Source of the DNA: Roseburia hominis
Lineage (GTDB): Bacteria; Bacillota; Clostridia; Lachnospirales; Lachnospiraceae
Reading direction: 5' to 3'
Assembly (NCBI GenBank): GCA_040702975.1
Contig: CP159990.1
Span: forward strand, 1,922,001-1,986,000
Length of the DNA: 64,000 bases
The position numbers were made by a program, and so were the translations under genes. Below the pieces are notes generated by a model. That model ran no database searches. It saw nothing but the letters and a program-made list of their open reading frames with translations, and had not been told where the DNA came from. This document shows positions 16,710 to 25,109 of the stretch, piece by piece. Numbering within the stretch: the first letter of the stretch is position 1; the number at the start of each line of letters is the position of its first letter.

Positions 16710-18476
16710 ATGGGGATTGTTTTAAAAGGGATAGAAATAGAAAATTTTAAATCATATGTGAATAAGCAATATGTACAGTTTTCTGATTTGTCTGTATTAT
16801 TAGGAGCAAATAGTAGTGGAAAAAGTACAGCATTACAAGCATTGCTGGTACTTAAACAGACAATGGAATGTAATAGCCCGGATGAAGAGCTTTTATTATC
16901 GGGTAAATATGTTGCATTGGGAGATTATGATGATGTAATATCAAATTCTGAGTTAAATGTTTTTTCGTTTGCTGCTGTATTAGAACAGAATGAAATATCT
17001 GAAAATACATTAGACGAAGATGATTTCAAAATCCGATGGAGTTTCAAAAGAGGTGAAGACGGCACATCGGCAAGTTTAGAGTGTATAGATATAAATTTTG
17101 AAAACATGCGGTTGTCCTTAAAGAAAGCAGACAAGGAATTGTATAATTTATATATAAATGGAGAGCGTAGTGTATTTAGTGTGGACATTTATAATCTACT
17201 GATTTCAGATTATGCCGTGCATTATGATATGGAGATAAATAGTAAAGCCGCAGAGTTAGTAAATGCATTGGCACAGACATTGATTTCGCAGAAAACACCG
17301 ACGATGGCATTAGGCGAACCTGTTGGTATAGATGCAATTAGGGAATTTTATTTGAGGTTATTAAATAGAGCTCAAGATAGTGAGATAGAAAACAAAGCAT
17401 TGACGGAGAATGCACATGAACTGGCGATTCGTGTGGAAAATCTTATTGATGAATATTGTGGCATGGAGTTGCCGACGTATAGTACTATTAATAGTATATT
17501 TCCTAAAGATATTCGAATTAAAATATTAGAACTGTCTTTTCTGAATGCGGAACCTTTAGAACAGTTGGAACCTATCCTTACAGAATTTGAAGCATATATA
17601 TCAGAATATAAACGTTCAATTCCAAAGGTGTCTGACTTAAAAGGAATGTATAATTTGGGAAATAAACCATTCTGGTTATTAGATAGGGATGATGAAAAAA
17701 GTAATAATTTAACGCAATTAAAATATACATTAGATTTTTATGATAGTTTTTATACAGATATTATTTCTGAAATCTTTTTTGTTGGTCCGATTCGAGAAAC
17801 ACCAAAAGGATTATATAATATTGGATTTGAGACAATTCCCAAATATGTTGGACCGACAGGTTCATATTTTGCATCAGTTTTATTGCATGAAAATAGAAAA
17901 GAGAAGGAGTATATTTTGCCGAGGGGTAAAGAAAAATGTACATTGGCGGAAGCACTAGCCGAATGGATGATTCATCTAAATGTTGCAAGTGCTGTAAATG
18001 TTGATAAAAAGAATTCGTTTGGATTTAGTGTTTCTATTGAAAACATGGAACAAATAAAATCAGATATTATGAATGTGGGGATTGGTACTAGTCAAGTTTT
18101 ACCGGTTCTGATATCTGTATTGCTATCTGAACCTAATGAAATATTGGTTTTTGAACAACCGGAATTGCATTTGCATCCATATTCACAAAGTCGATTGGCT
18201 GATATGTTCGTTGAATTTTCCAAGCAAGGAAGAAATGTGATTATTGAAACACATAGTGAATATTTTTTGCTGCGATTAAGATATCATATTGTTAAAAATA
18301 ATTATCCCAGGGAGTCGGCGGCAGTTAATTTCTTTCAGAATATAGGCGGAACAAAAGTGGAGTCTGCGAATATTTCAGGTTTGGGAAATATTGAATATCC
18401 TAAGGATTTTAGAGATGAAACACAAGAACTATTAGACTCTATCTTGGAAGCAGCATTGGAAAGAAAGGGATTATAA
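16710..18476 (+). CDS. AAA/SMC-like ATPase with DUF3696-type C-terminus
   Basis: A 588-residue ABC/SMC-like ATPase. Walker A is GANSSGKST at residues 32-40, after the typical opening IEIENFKSYVN. A long helical insert fills the middle. The C-terminal half has NVGIGTSQVLPVLISVL, Walker B ILVFEQPELHLHP near 480-490 and the H-loop IIETHSEYFLLRLRYHIV near 512. The tail (VNFFQNIGGTKVESANISGLGNIEYPKDF) fits DUF3696. Related ATPases drive OLD, Septu-like and other defence systems, paired with a nuclease. RBS AAGGAG precedes the ATG. The stop overlaps the next start by one base (TAATG), so the two are coupled. Codons are AT-rich unlike the flanks. Confidence 0.87.
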   Translation: MGIVLKGIEIENFKSYVNKQYVQFSDLSVLLGANSSGKSTALQALLVLKQTMECNSPDEELLLSGKYVALGDYDDVISNSELNVFSFAAVLEQNEISENTLDEDDFKIRWSFKRGEDGTSASLECIDINFENMRLSLKKADKELYNLYINGERSVFSVDIYNLLISDYAVHYDMEINSKAAELVNALAQTLISQKTPTMALGEPVGIDAIREFYLRLLNRAQDSEIENKALTENAHELAIRVENLIDEYCGMELPTYSTINSIFPKDIRIKILELSFLNAEPLEQLEPILTEFEAYISEYKRSIPKVSDLKGMYNLGNKPFWLLDRDDEKSNNLTQLKYTLDFYDSFYTDIISEIFFVGPIRETPKGLYNIGFETIPKYVGPTGSYFASVLLHENRKEKEYILPRGKEKCTLAEALAEWMIHLNVASAVNVDKKNSFGFSVSIENMEQIKSDIMNVGIGTSQVLPVLISVLLSEPNEILVFEQPELHLHPYSQSRLADMFVEFSKQGRNVIIETHSEYFLLRLRYHIVKNNYPRESAAVNFFQNIGGTKVESANISGLGNIEYPKDFRDETQELLDSILEAALERKGL

Positions 18477-19456
18477 TGAGTGTATTGATAGATCCATATA
18501 TGTTTGAACTATCTGATGCACAAGAAATTGAAACTAATATTTCCTTTTTCCTGAAGATGATAAAATTGTGTACTAAGCAGGATAGCAAACATAGATTACG
18601 AATTTTGCTTTATAAAGGCATGATTGAAAGAATGTGCCGAAGAACAATACAACCATTTCCAATAAACATAAAAACAATTATGGATTCTGACTTGCGAAAA
18701 ACTATCATGCAGATTAATACTTCTTTTAATCATGCGTTGATAGAAGTGATTGAAAGTATTGACATTGATGAATGTAGTGGGGAACAAGAATTTGTAATTA
18801 CTGGTGGAAATGGCATATCAGAAGATGATAATTACTATGAAATGTTTTGTACATTACTGATTCCCTGCTATTCACATCAGATACATATTGAGGACAAGAT
18901 ACTAACTGGAATAAAAAGAGAGGGGAAACACATAGGTGATAAATTTCAAATAAATTGTATTTGTTCTGTGTGTGAGTATACGAAAAAATGTGTGTTTGCT
19001 GGAATTGATGACTTTATTTCAGAGGAAGAAAAAGCAATAGATTTATTGAAAGAAAAGAAGAAAAATGGAGAGATTTCTGTTGTTAATAGTGTATCAGCTG
19101 AGATGGGAGATCATCATAATCATGTACAGGCAAATGGGAAAAGCTTTAGTACATTGAATGATCTTTCTTTAAAGAATAAAAAAGTATTAAAATTATTGCA
19201 ATGTTTAGGGTTAAATAAAATAATATTTGGTAGATTTACTTCTCAGGGAGTAAAAGCAACCGGAACGATGAGTATATACAGCGTTGATGAAAAAGAAACA
19301 CAAGATATTGTGACAGTAAAGTTTAACGCGGAAACAGGATATCAACTAATGGCAGATTTGTATTTCCCTAAAGGCATTGGACAATTATTATTTAAATATT
19401 TTAATACAAATCAGATGATGTATCAGAATGTAAGTGATTTGCTTGACAAACTTTAA
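18476..19456 (+). CDS. Unknown protein, partner of the ATPase; candidate effector
   Basis: A 326-residue protein I do not recognise. It opens with a hydrophobic strand ending in an acid, VLIDPYMF (D6), then a helical region and further acids (E116, D117, D118, D140). A tight cysteine cluster C161-x-C163-x2-C166-x5-C172 could bind zinc. A lysine-rich helix follows (IDLLKEKKKNGE), then a C-terminal domain. The ID-P-x-hydrophobic opening and scattered acids are compatible with a PIN-like nuclease, but this is a guess that needs structure prediction. Its start overlaps the ATPase stop, which argues for a stoichiometric partnership. AT-rich like its neighbours. Confidence 0.75.
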   Translation: MSVLIDPYMFELSDAQEIETNISFFLKMIKLCTKQDSKHRLRILLYKGMIERMCRRTIQPFPINIKTIMDSDLRKTIMQINTSFNHALIEVIESIDIDECSGEQEFVITGGNGISEDDNYYEMFCTLLIPCYSHQIHIEDKILTGIKREGKHIGDKFQINCICSVCEYTKKCVFAGIDDFISEEEKAIDLLKEKKKNGEISVVNSVSAEMGDHHNHVQANGKSFSTLNDLSLKNKKVLKLLQCLGLNKIIFGRFTSQGVKATGTMSIYSVDEKETQDIVTVKFNAETGYQLMADLYFPKGIGQLLFKYFNTNQMMYQNVSDLLDKL

Positions 19457-19491
19457 GTACGAGTAAGAAGTAATAGAATTGGGGAGAGAAT

Positions 19492-20322
19492 GTGAAGTAT
19501 AAATGTATCGTTTCTGATCTGGATATGACACTTCTGGGCACTGGGAGTGCATTGTCGCAGAAGACCAAAGAAGTTTTGGGCAAATTGATGGAAAAAGGTA
19601 TTGTGGTAGTACCTGCAAGCGGTAGGCCTTTTGGTGCATTTCCGAAGGAGATTCTCGATATGGAGGGGATTCAGTACGGAATCACATCGAATGGCGCTTC
19701 GATCTATGACTTAAAAACGGGCAAAGCCCTCTATGCGTCAAAGCTGTCTGCCGGGACTGCCGGACAGGTGATGGAACTCTTAAGCGGATATGAGCTTACA
19801 TATGAAGGTTATATTGACGGGAAAGCCTATACTTCGCAGGCCTATTTTGATGATCCGGTGCGGTACGGTGCATTTCCGGCGGTGGTAGAGTATATTCGAA
19901 GCACCAGGGAGCCGGTGGAGGATATCAGAAGGTTTCTGTTAGAGAACCGGGAGCAGTTGGATTGTATCGATGTCATTGTGCGGCAGGAGATTAAGCAGGA
20001 AGTATATAAGCGGATTCAGGAAGAAATCAGCGGAATCTATCTTACGACCAGTGCATCACATTTAATTGAGATTTCGGGTGCAGAGTCGGGAAAACACTCG
20101 GGAATGCAAAGGCTGGCCAAGATGCTGGGATTTGAATTATCGGAGATTGTGGCATTTGGCGATGGAGATAATGACAGCGAGATGTTAAGAGAAGCAGGAC
20201 TCGGCGTGGCGGTGGCGAATGCCACGGCAAAATGCAGGGAGGCAGCGGATCTGGTGACGGATTATAATCATCTGGACGGAGTGCCTAAGGCGCTTGTCAG
20301 CATATTTTCTGAGATTTTGTAG
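19492..20322 (+). CDS. Cof-type HAD hydrolase
   Basis: A 276-residue HAD phosphatase of the Cof/YbiV group that removes phosphate from sugar phosphates or FMN-like compounds. Motif I is VSDLDMTLLG with the nucleophile Asp, motif II is PASGRPFG, and motifs III and IV are the late SGKHSGMQRLAKML and VAFGDGDNDSEML. The start is GTG 19492 after GGGGAGAG. GC-rich codon use resumes here, so the island ends between 19456 and 19492. Specific substrate is not readable. Confidence 0.88.
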   Translation: MKYKCIVSDLDMTLLGTGSALSQKTKEVLGKLMEKGIVVVPASGRPFGAFPKEILDMEGIQYGITSNGASIYDLKTGKALYASKLSAGTAGQVMELLSGYELTYEGYIDGKAYTSQAYFDDPVRYGAFPAVVEYIRSTREPVEDIRRFLLENREQLDCIDVIVRQEIKQEVYKRIQEEISGIYLTTSASHLIEISGAESGKHSGMQRLAKMLGFELSEIVAFGDGDNDSEMLREAGLGVAVANATAKCREAADLVTDYNHLDGVPKALVSIFSEIL

Positions 20323-20364
20323 TGGACAAATTAAACATATTTCGATATATTAATCACAAAACAA

Positions 20365-20415
20365 CAGCCCGGAGCCTGGTGCAGTGTGGAAACTGGCCAG
20401 TTCCGGGCTGGTTTT
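20365..20415. terminator. Terminator between HAD and radical SAM genes
   Basis: CAGCCCGGA at 20365-20373 pairs with TCCGGGCTG at 20402-20410, with GGTTTT after it. It lies between convergent genes and may serve both. Confidence 0.7.
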
Positions 20416-20416
20416 C

Positions 20417-20451
20417 GCTGTCAAGCATACCTGAGTGAACGTTCATCTCGG
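20417..20451 (+). repeat. Terminator-linked palindromic repeat, copy 3 (shortened)
   Basis: GCTGTCAAGCATACCTGAG, then TGAACGTTCA and TCTCGGT. Relative to copies 2 and 6 the loop and inner stem are missing, leaving a bare palindrome TGAACGTTCA. It follows the T-run of the terminator at 20365-20415. Confidence 0.7.
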
Positions 20452-20489
20452 TCTTTTGGCACAAAAAATACTTTAATGCAGCCTTACAT

Positions 20490-21089
20490 CTAAGAGTAGA
20501 TTCGTACCCGAAGCGGAATCCCCAGCTCCCCAGCCACCTTCCGGCTCTCCTCGATTTCTTCTTCACTGATGATGCTCACTACGCTGAACTGCACCTTCTG
20601 GAACAGTTCTTTTGCTTTGCGGGCAAAATCCAGCATGGCAAGGAATGCATTCTCAAAACAGGGCTGTGTGACTTCCTGATAGCGTTTGGCGTTGGGGGCG
20701 TTTAGGCTGATAGAGACTGCGTCGATATACTTAGCCATTTCCTCGGCAATCGGTTTTTTATTGAAAAGCTCACCCAGACCGTTGGTGTTGACACGCAGGC
20801 GGATATGAGGATATTTTTCCTTCATATATTTTGCGGAAGCAATCAGGTTATCGTAGGCGCAGGTCGGTTCGCCGTAGCCGCAGAAGACTGCCTCGTCATG
20901 CCCGCCAAAATCAAATGCGTCTATGGCGGCGATGATCTCCTCGAGAGAGGGATTGTGGTCGTGCCATAACCCTTCGGCATCTCCCAGGGTATCCTTTTCG
21001 TCGCGGATACAGAAGATGCATTTGCAGGTGCAGCGGTTGGTAATGTTGAAATATACGTTGTTTTTGTAGGTGTAGATAATGTCTGACAT
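20490..21089 (-). CDS. TatD-associated radical SAM protein
   Basis: A 199-residue radical SAM enzyme of the group called TatD family nuclease-associated radical SAM protein. The iron-sulfur motif C-x3-C-x2-C is in NRCTCKCIFC near residues 18-27. The GGE-like motif is CGYGEPTCAYDN, and VNTNG with SISLNAPNAKRY follows as in the family. The reaction is not known; the usual neighbour, a TatD DNase gene, is not within the window. RBS AAGGAGAAAGG precedes the ATG. It is transcribed with, or just after, the vitamin B6 genes on the same strand. Confidence 0.85.
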   Translation of the reverse strand: MSDIIYTYKNNVYFNITNRCTCKCIFCIRDEKDTLGDAEGLWHDHNPSLEEIIAAIDAFDFGGHDEAVFCGYGEPTCAYDNLIASAKYMKEKYPHIRLRVNTNGLGELFNKKPIAEEMAKYIDAVSISLNAPNAKRYQEVTQPCFENAFLAMLDFARKAKELFQKVQFSVVSIISEEEIEESRKVAGELGIPLRVRIYS

Positions 21090-21212
21090 AGTGTAATCCT
21101 TTCTCCTTATTTTATAATATGACAGCGGGGCTCAAAGCGCATGTATACATGTTTGTATGTTAATACGTGATTTTGAGACCTGCAAAGCAATCATTTTTCA
21201 TAGAAGCATCTA

Positions 21213-21776
21213 TTAAATTCCAAAACGGTTTCTGGCATTTGCCTTAAAATTCATTTTATCCAGCGCAAGACCAAATACGATGAACAGGACAGCGCTGCCG
21301 CCGGATTGTGCAAGCGTTCCGACGATGGAAGGAATGAGCGCGCCCCAGGTTCCGAACATGATCACTTCTGCAAAGTAGTACCCTGCAAAGGAAAGGGTTG
21401 CGGCGACGAACACACCGATCACATTTCGCACATTGATGATTTTATCCTTCTTACTGGTAAAAGGAAGAGCGATCAGCATTTTGATGAAAAATGTAGCCGG
21501 CGCCCAGACAGGAGCCGTCAAAAGATCGGCGAAAGCACCTCCGATTGCTCCGGCTGCCATGGCGTAGGGCATCGGAAGTAGTGAGGCCGCAAGGTAAATG
21601 AGAGCGTCTCCCACATGGACATAGCCACCGTTTAAGCCGAAGGGAATATGGAAAATGTAGGCGGTGGTGACACATACCAGTGCGGCAAATAAAGCTGTGG
21701 TTGTCAGGCGGGTGACCTTCTGGTGAGAGCTTGCCTTAGCGTTGGTGTCCTGGTGCTGGAAAGTTGTTGATGACAT
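21213..21776 (-). CDS. ECF transporter S component, probably for a vitamin B6 form
   Basis: A 187-residue membrane protein with about five to six hydrophobic segments and the S-component features ALFAALVCVTTAYIF, GYVHVGDALIYLAASLL and AGAIGGAFADLL. It would bind a small vitamin-like substrate and use shared EcfA/T modules encoded elsewhere. It resembles the TIGR04002 group. The pyridoxamine kinase gene lies just upstream on the same strand, so pyridoxine or pyridoxamine is the likely substrate (inference). RBS CAGGAGG precedes the ATG. Confidence 0.8.
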   Translation of the reverse strand: MSSTTFQHQDTNAKASSHQKVTRLTTTALFAALVCVTTAYIFHIPFGLNGGYVHVGDALIYLAASLLPMPYAMAAGAIGGAFADLLTAPVWAPATFFIKMLIALPFTSKKDKIINVRNVIGVFVAATLSFAGYYFAEVIMFGTWGALIPSIVGTLAQSGGSAVLFIVFGLALDKMNFKANARNRFGI

Positions 21777-21813
21777 AGCAGTTACCTCCTGTAATTTTCA
21801 TAATCATATTCTG

Positions 21814-22665
21814 TTAAAGCAGCATGGAAAGATAGGGTTCAAAATTAATCCCGTCATTTCGCGGAACTTTCTCCCGCACCGTCTCGATCAGGGCCTTCTC
21901 AAGAAAGCGTACCGCTTTTAGCACTGCGCACTCGGGGGAATCACCCCGGACCATGCCTGCGCATACCACCGAAGCGAGAAGGTCACCCGTTCCGGAATAA
22001 CTACCGCCGTGTATCTCAGAAGAGATGATATGACAGTCGTTTCCGTCGAGTACCAGGTTGTAATACTTAGCCTCCGGGTCGCCGGGAGCTTTACAAATAA
22101 TTCCGGTGATGATCACGGTGCGGATTCCCAAGTCTAAAAGCGGCTGCGCCATCTGGCGGATTGCCTGCAGGTAATCGCCCCTGTTCTGGCGTGAAGTCAG
22201 TTCCCTATAATCCGTATCGGTGAGAATACAGCATTCGGTCAGGTTTGGCGTGATGACATCAGCGCATGCCACCAGTTTTTTCATCTGAGAGATAAGCTTT
22301 GGGGTGTAGGTGTCATATACATGACCCATGTCGCCCATGACCGGATCGACGAAAAGCAGAGTATTTTCCCGGCGGAAGACTTCGTTAAAGCGCAGGATCT
22401 TTTCCACCTGCGCGGCGCTGCCGAGAAAACCGGTGTAAATGCCGTCGAGGGTCAGCCCTCGTTTTTGCCATTCTTCGGTATAGTGATCCATTTTATCCGT
22501 ATAGTCATCGCAGTAATAACTGTCATATCCGGTCTGGTTCGTGAGTACCGCCGTCGGGACAGGGCAGGCCTGCACGCCCATGACGGAAAGGACCGGAATG
22601 GCAGCAGTCAGGGAGCATTTGCCAAGGCCTGATAAATCATTGATGACTGCCACTCGTTTTACCAT
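21814..22665 (-). CDS. pdxK: Pyridoxamine/pyridoxal kinase
   Basis: About 283 residues of the ribokinase-like PdxK/PdxY group, which phosphorylates pyridoxal, pyridoxine or pyridoxamine. Seen are VAVINDLSGLGKCSLTAAIP, the VDPVMGDMG motif, TPNLTECCILTD and the anion-hole motif GGSYSGTGDLLASVV with the catalytic Asp. The start at 22665 (MVKRVAVIND) is preferred over the long frame from 22722. It is divergent from a PdxR-like regulator and upstream of the S component, so the three form a B6 salvage unit. Confidence 0.9.
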   Translation of the reverse strand: MVKRVAVINDLSGLGKCSLTAAIPVLSVMGVQACPVPTAVLTNQTGYDSYYCDDYTDKMDHYTEEWQKRGLTLDGIYTGFLGSAAQVEKILRFNEVFRRENTLLFVDPVMGDMGHVYDTYTPKLISQMKKLVACADVITPNLTECCILTDTDYRELTSRQNRGDYLQAIRQMAQPLLDLGIRTVIITGIICKAPGDPEAKYYNLVLDGNDCHIISSEIHGGSYSGTGDLLASVVCAGMVRGDSPECAVLKAVRFLEKALIETVREKVPRNDGINFEPYLSMLL

Positions 22666-22800
22666 TTGAACAATTCCTTTCTGCTGCAAAGTAAAAACTT
22701 CTGGTTCTGCTTGCATTTCCAAATCGTTTTATATAGAATAGAATAAAAGTGTCGTTAAGAAAATACACAAAAACAATTATTTTTAAGGGGTCAGTTTGAT

Positions 22801-24141
22801 ATGGCAGTGGAATTGGAAAATGAGGAGATACCAAGGTATCTGCGTGTTTACAACTATTATAAGGATTTGATCTTAAGCGGAACAATGGCTGCCGGGACGA
22901 AGCTGCCGTCCATACGGAAAGGCTCGGCGCAGCTACAGATGAGCAGAACGACCATGGAGACGGCCTATATGCTCCTGGCAGCGGAGGGGTACATCGCGTC
23001 CAGACCGCAAAGCGGGTATTATGTGACGGACATCGCACAGCGTCAGAGTGGGAGGACCGGAGCCTTAGGGGCACAGAAAAAGCGGGAAGAGACGAGAATC
23101 GAGTATGATTTTGTTACCCAGGGGGTGGACCGGGAGAGCTTTCGTTTTGAGCTGTGGCGGCGTTACATGAAAAGTGCGCTCAGGCAGGACGAGCGGCTGC
23201 TATCTTACGGGGAGCCCCAGGGGGAGCAGGAGTTCCGTGAGGTCCTCGGCGGGTATTTACAGGAGATGCGAAGCGTGATCTGTACGCCGGATCAGATTGT
23301 GATCGGAGCAGGGGTGCAGACTTTGCTGCAGATTTTGTGCCCCCTCCTTAAGGAGCGGGGAAAGATTGCCTTCCATAATCCGGAATTCCTCCAGGGCAGG
23401 GCCGTTTTCGAGGATTACGGGTTTGAGATGGCGGATAATTACCGGGAAGAAGGAACGGGCATGTATTATATTTCGCCGTCGCAGATGGCAAAATGGGAGG
23501 GAGTCATGCCGATCGCGGACAGGCTTAACCTGGTAGGAGAAGCGTCCGAAAGGAAGCTTCTGCTCATAGAAGACGATTACAACAGTGAGTTTCGGTATTT
23601 CCAGAGACCGACGCCGTCTCTTCAGGGGCTTGCAGGCGGAAGGGGCGTGGTGTATCTGGGAACCTTCTCCAAGATGCTGCTTCCCTCGATCCGTATGAGC
23701 TTTATGGTACTGCCGCCGGAGCTTCTGGGAGAATATGAGAAGCGCAAGAACAACTATAACCAAACGGCTTCCAAGGCGGAGCAGATCGCGATCACCCAGT
23801 TTATCCGGGACGGACACCTGGCGGGACAGATTAGGAAATCGCGAAAGATCCATCTGGCAAAAGCCGCCGAGCTTGCCCGCGCGGCCCGGAACGTATTTGG
23901 AGAGAGGGTACAGACCAGGATCGAGGAGGCAGGCTTTCATGTCATGCTAAGTTTTCAGACGGAAAAATCTTCCCGGGAGATTGCAGGGAAGGCCCGCAGC
24001 GCCGGCGTGGCGGTGATTCCGGTGCCGGAGGCGGCGCCAGGCGTACAGGAGACGGGGGAAGCGACGGTGATGCTGGTCTGCGCCAATGTGGCGTCGCAGG
24101 ATTATGAAGCTGCAATGGAGCAATTAAGGCGATGTATCTGA
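22801..24141 (+). CDS. MocR/PdxR-family regulator (GntR helix-turn-helix plus aminotransferase-like domain)
   Basis: A 446-residue MocR-type regulator. The N-terminal GntR winged helix (RVYNYYKDLILSGTMAAGTKLPSIRK, QMSRTTMETAYMLLAAEGYI) is fused to a fold-type I aminotransferase-like domain with LLIEDDYNSEFRY and the PLP-lysine motif TFSKMLLPSIRMSFMV. Such proteins use PLP as a sensor and control pyridoxal synthesis or salvage (established for PdxR). It is divergent from pdxK across about 135 bases and probably controls it. RBS AAGGGG lies about 11 bases before the ATG. Confidence 0.9.
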   Translation: MAVELENEEIPRYLRVYNYYKDLILSGTMAAGTKLPSIRKGSAQLQMSRTTMETAYMLLAAEGYIASRPQSGYYVTDIAQRQSGRTGALGAQKKREETRIEYDFVTQGVDRESFRFELWRRYMKSALRQDERLLSYGEPQGEQEFREVLGGYLQEMRSVICTPDQIVIGAGVQTLLQILCPLLKERGKIAFHNPEFLQGRAVFEDYGFEMADNYREEGTGMYYISPSQMAKWEGVMPIADRLNLVGEASERKLLLIEDDYNSEFRYFQRPTPSLQGLAGGRGVVYLGTFSKMLLPSIRMSFMVLPPELLGEYEKRKNNYNQTASKAEQIAITQFIRDGHLAGQIRKSRKIHLAKAAELARAARNVFGERVQTRIEEAGFHVMLSFQTEKSSREIAGKARSAGVAVIPVPEAAPGVQETGEATVMLVCANVASQDYEAAMEQLRRCI

Positions 24142-24189
24142 AAATAGGAAAACAGGATTTCAGGTATGCTATGGAAGGGAGGAAATGTG

Positions 24190-25023
24190 ATGACCGGATT
24201 TGCACATGAACTGGTGATGCCAAACGAGGATCTGCCGTTCAAACTGTTTTTATTTGAAGGAAAGGACGGGAATTATTTCCGGGAGAAGCACTGGCACCGC
24301 TCGGTGGAGATATTTGCGGTTCTTGAGGGAGAACTTGATTTTTATATGAATGAGGAGGATACGCACCTTGAGGCGGGCGAGTTCGTGATCGTCAACTCCA
24401 ACGAGGTGCACTCGATCCGGGCAGTGGAGAAGAATCAGACGGTGGTACTTCAGATTCCGCTGAAAGCCTTTGAGGCGTATTATACCGACGAGCAGTTCAT
24501 TTGTTTTACCCACGGAGAGCGGGAGCAGGACAGGCACATGATGGAGCTCGTGCGGGAAATGTATGAAACATACGAGAAAAAGGAGACCGGATATGAACTG
24601 AAGGTGCAGAGTTCTTATTTTATGATGATGTATCTTCTGGTCACAAAATACCGCAAGATGGAGGTCAGCCCGGAGATAATCAGGAACCGCCGGAATTTAA
24701 ACAGGCTGTCTTCGATTACCAATTATATAAAAGATAATTATTGGAAGGAACTGTCACTTGACGGGGTGGCGTCTGTCTTCGGCTATTCCCCAACGTATTT
24801 GTCGCGTATGTTCCAGAAGTACGCAAAGACGAATTACAAGGCTTATCTGCAAAGTGTCAGGCTGGAATATGCCTATAAGGAGTTAATGAAAACGGAGCAT
24901 AGTATCGGAGAGGTGGCGGAGCATAACGGATTCGCGGACGGAAGGGCATTTGCCAGAGCCTTCAGGAGAAAATACGGGGTGTTGCCAAGCGAATATAAAA
25001 AGATAAAAAAGTGTAGTTCATAA
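24190..25023 (+). CDS. AraC-family regulator with N-terminal cupin
   Basis: About 277 residues. The N-terminal cupin has the histidine-rich HWHRSVEIFAVLEGE and EAGEFVIVNSNEVHSI, a sugar-sensing barrel; the C-terminal pair of helix-turn-helix motifs is LSLDGVASVFGYSPTYLSRMFQKY and SIGEVAEHNGFADGRAFARAFRRKYGVLPSEYKK. ATG 24190 fits the GGGAGG site seven bases upstream better than the longer frame at 24166. It lies directly before the isomerase-xylulokinase genes and is the likely activator of them; the -10 box TATGAT at 25060-25065 lacks a good -35, which suits activator control. Confidence 0.88.
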   Translation: MTGFAHELVMPNEDLPFKLFLFEGKDGNYFREKHWHRSVEIFAVLEGELDFYMNEEDTHLEAGEFVIVNSNEVHSIRAVEKNQTVVLQIPLKAFEAYYTDEQFICFTHGEREQDRHMMELVREMYETYEKKETGYELKVQSSYFMMMYLLVTKYRKMEVSPEIIRNRRNLNRLSSITNYIKDNYWKELSLDGVASVFGYSPTYLSRMFQKYAKTNYKAYLQSVRLEYAYKELMKTEHSIGEVAEHNGFADGRAFARAFRRKYGVLPSEYKKIKKCSS

Positions 25024-25109
25024 GCCAAGTTTTCGGTAGTGAAAAGAGCAAGCATTTGTTATGATGAGGACAGGAACTTAGTGTAAGATCATCGAAGGAG
25101 GAAAAGTAA

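Noticed and set aside
16081..19492. Integrase-type attachment sites flanking the AT-rich island.
   Set aside because: No tRNA, integrase or clear direct repeat was found at either edge, so transfer is suggested only by composition.
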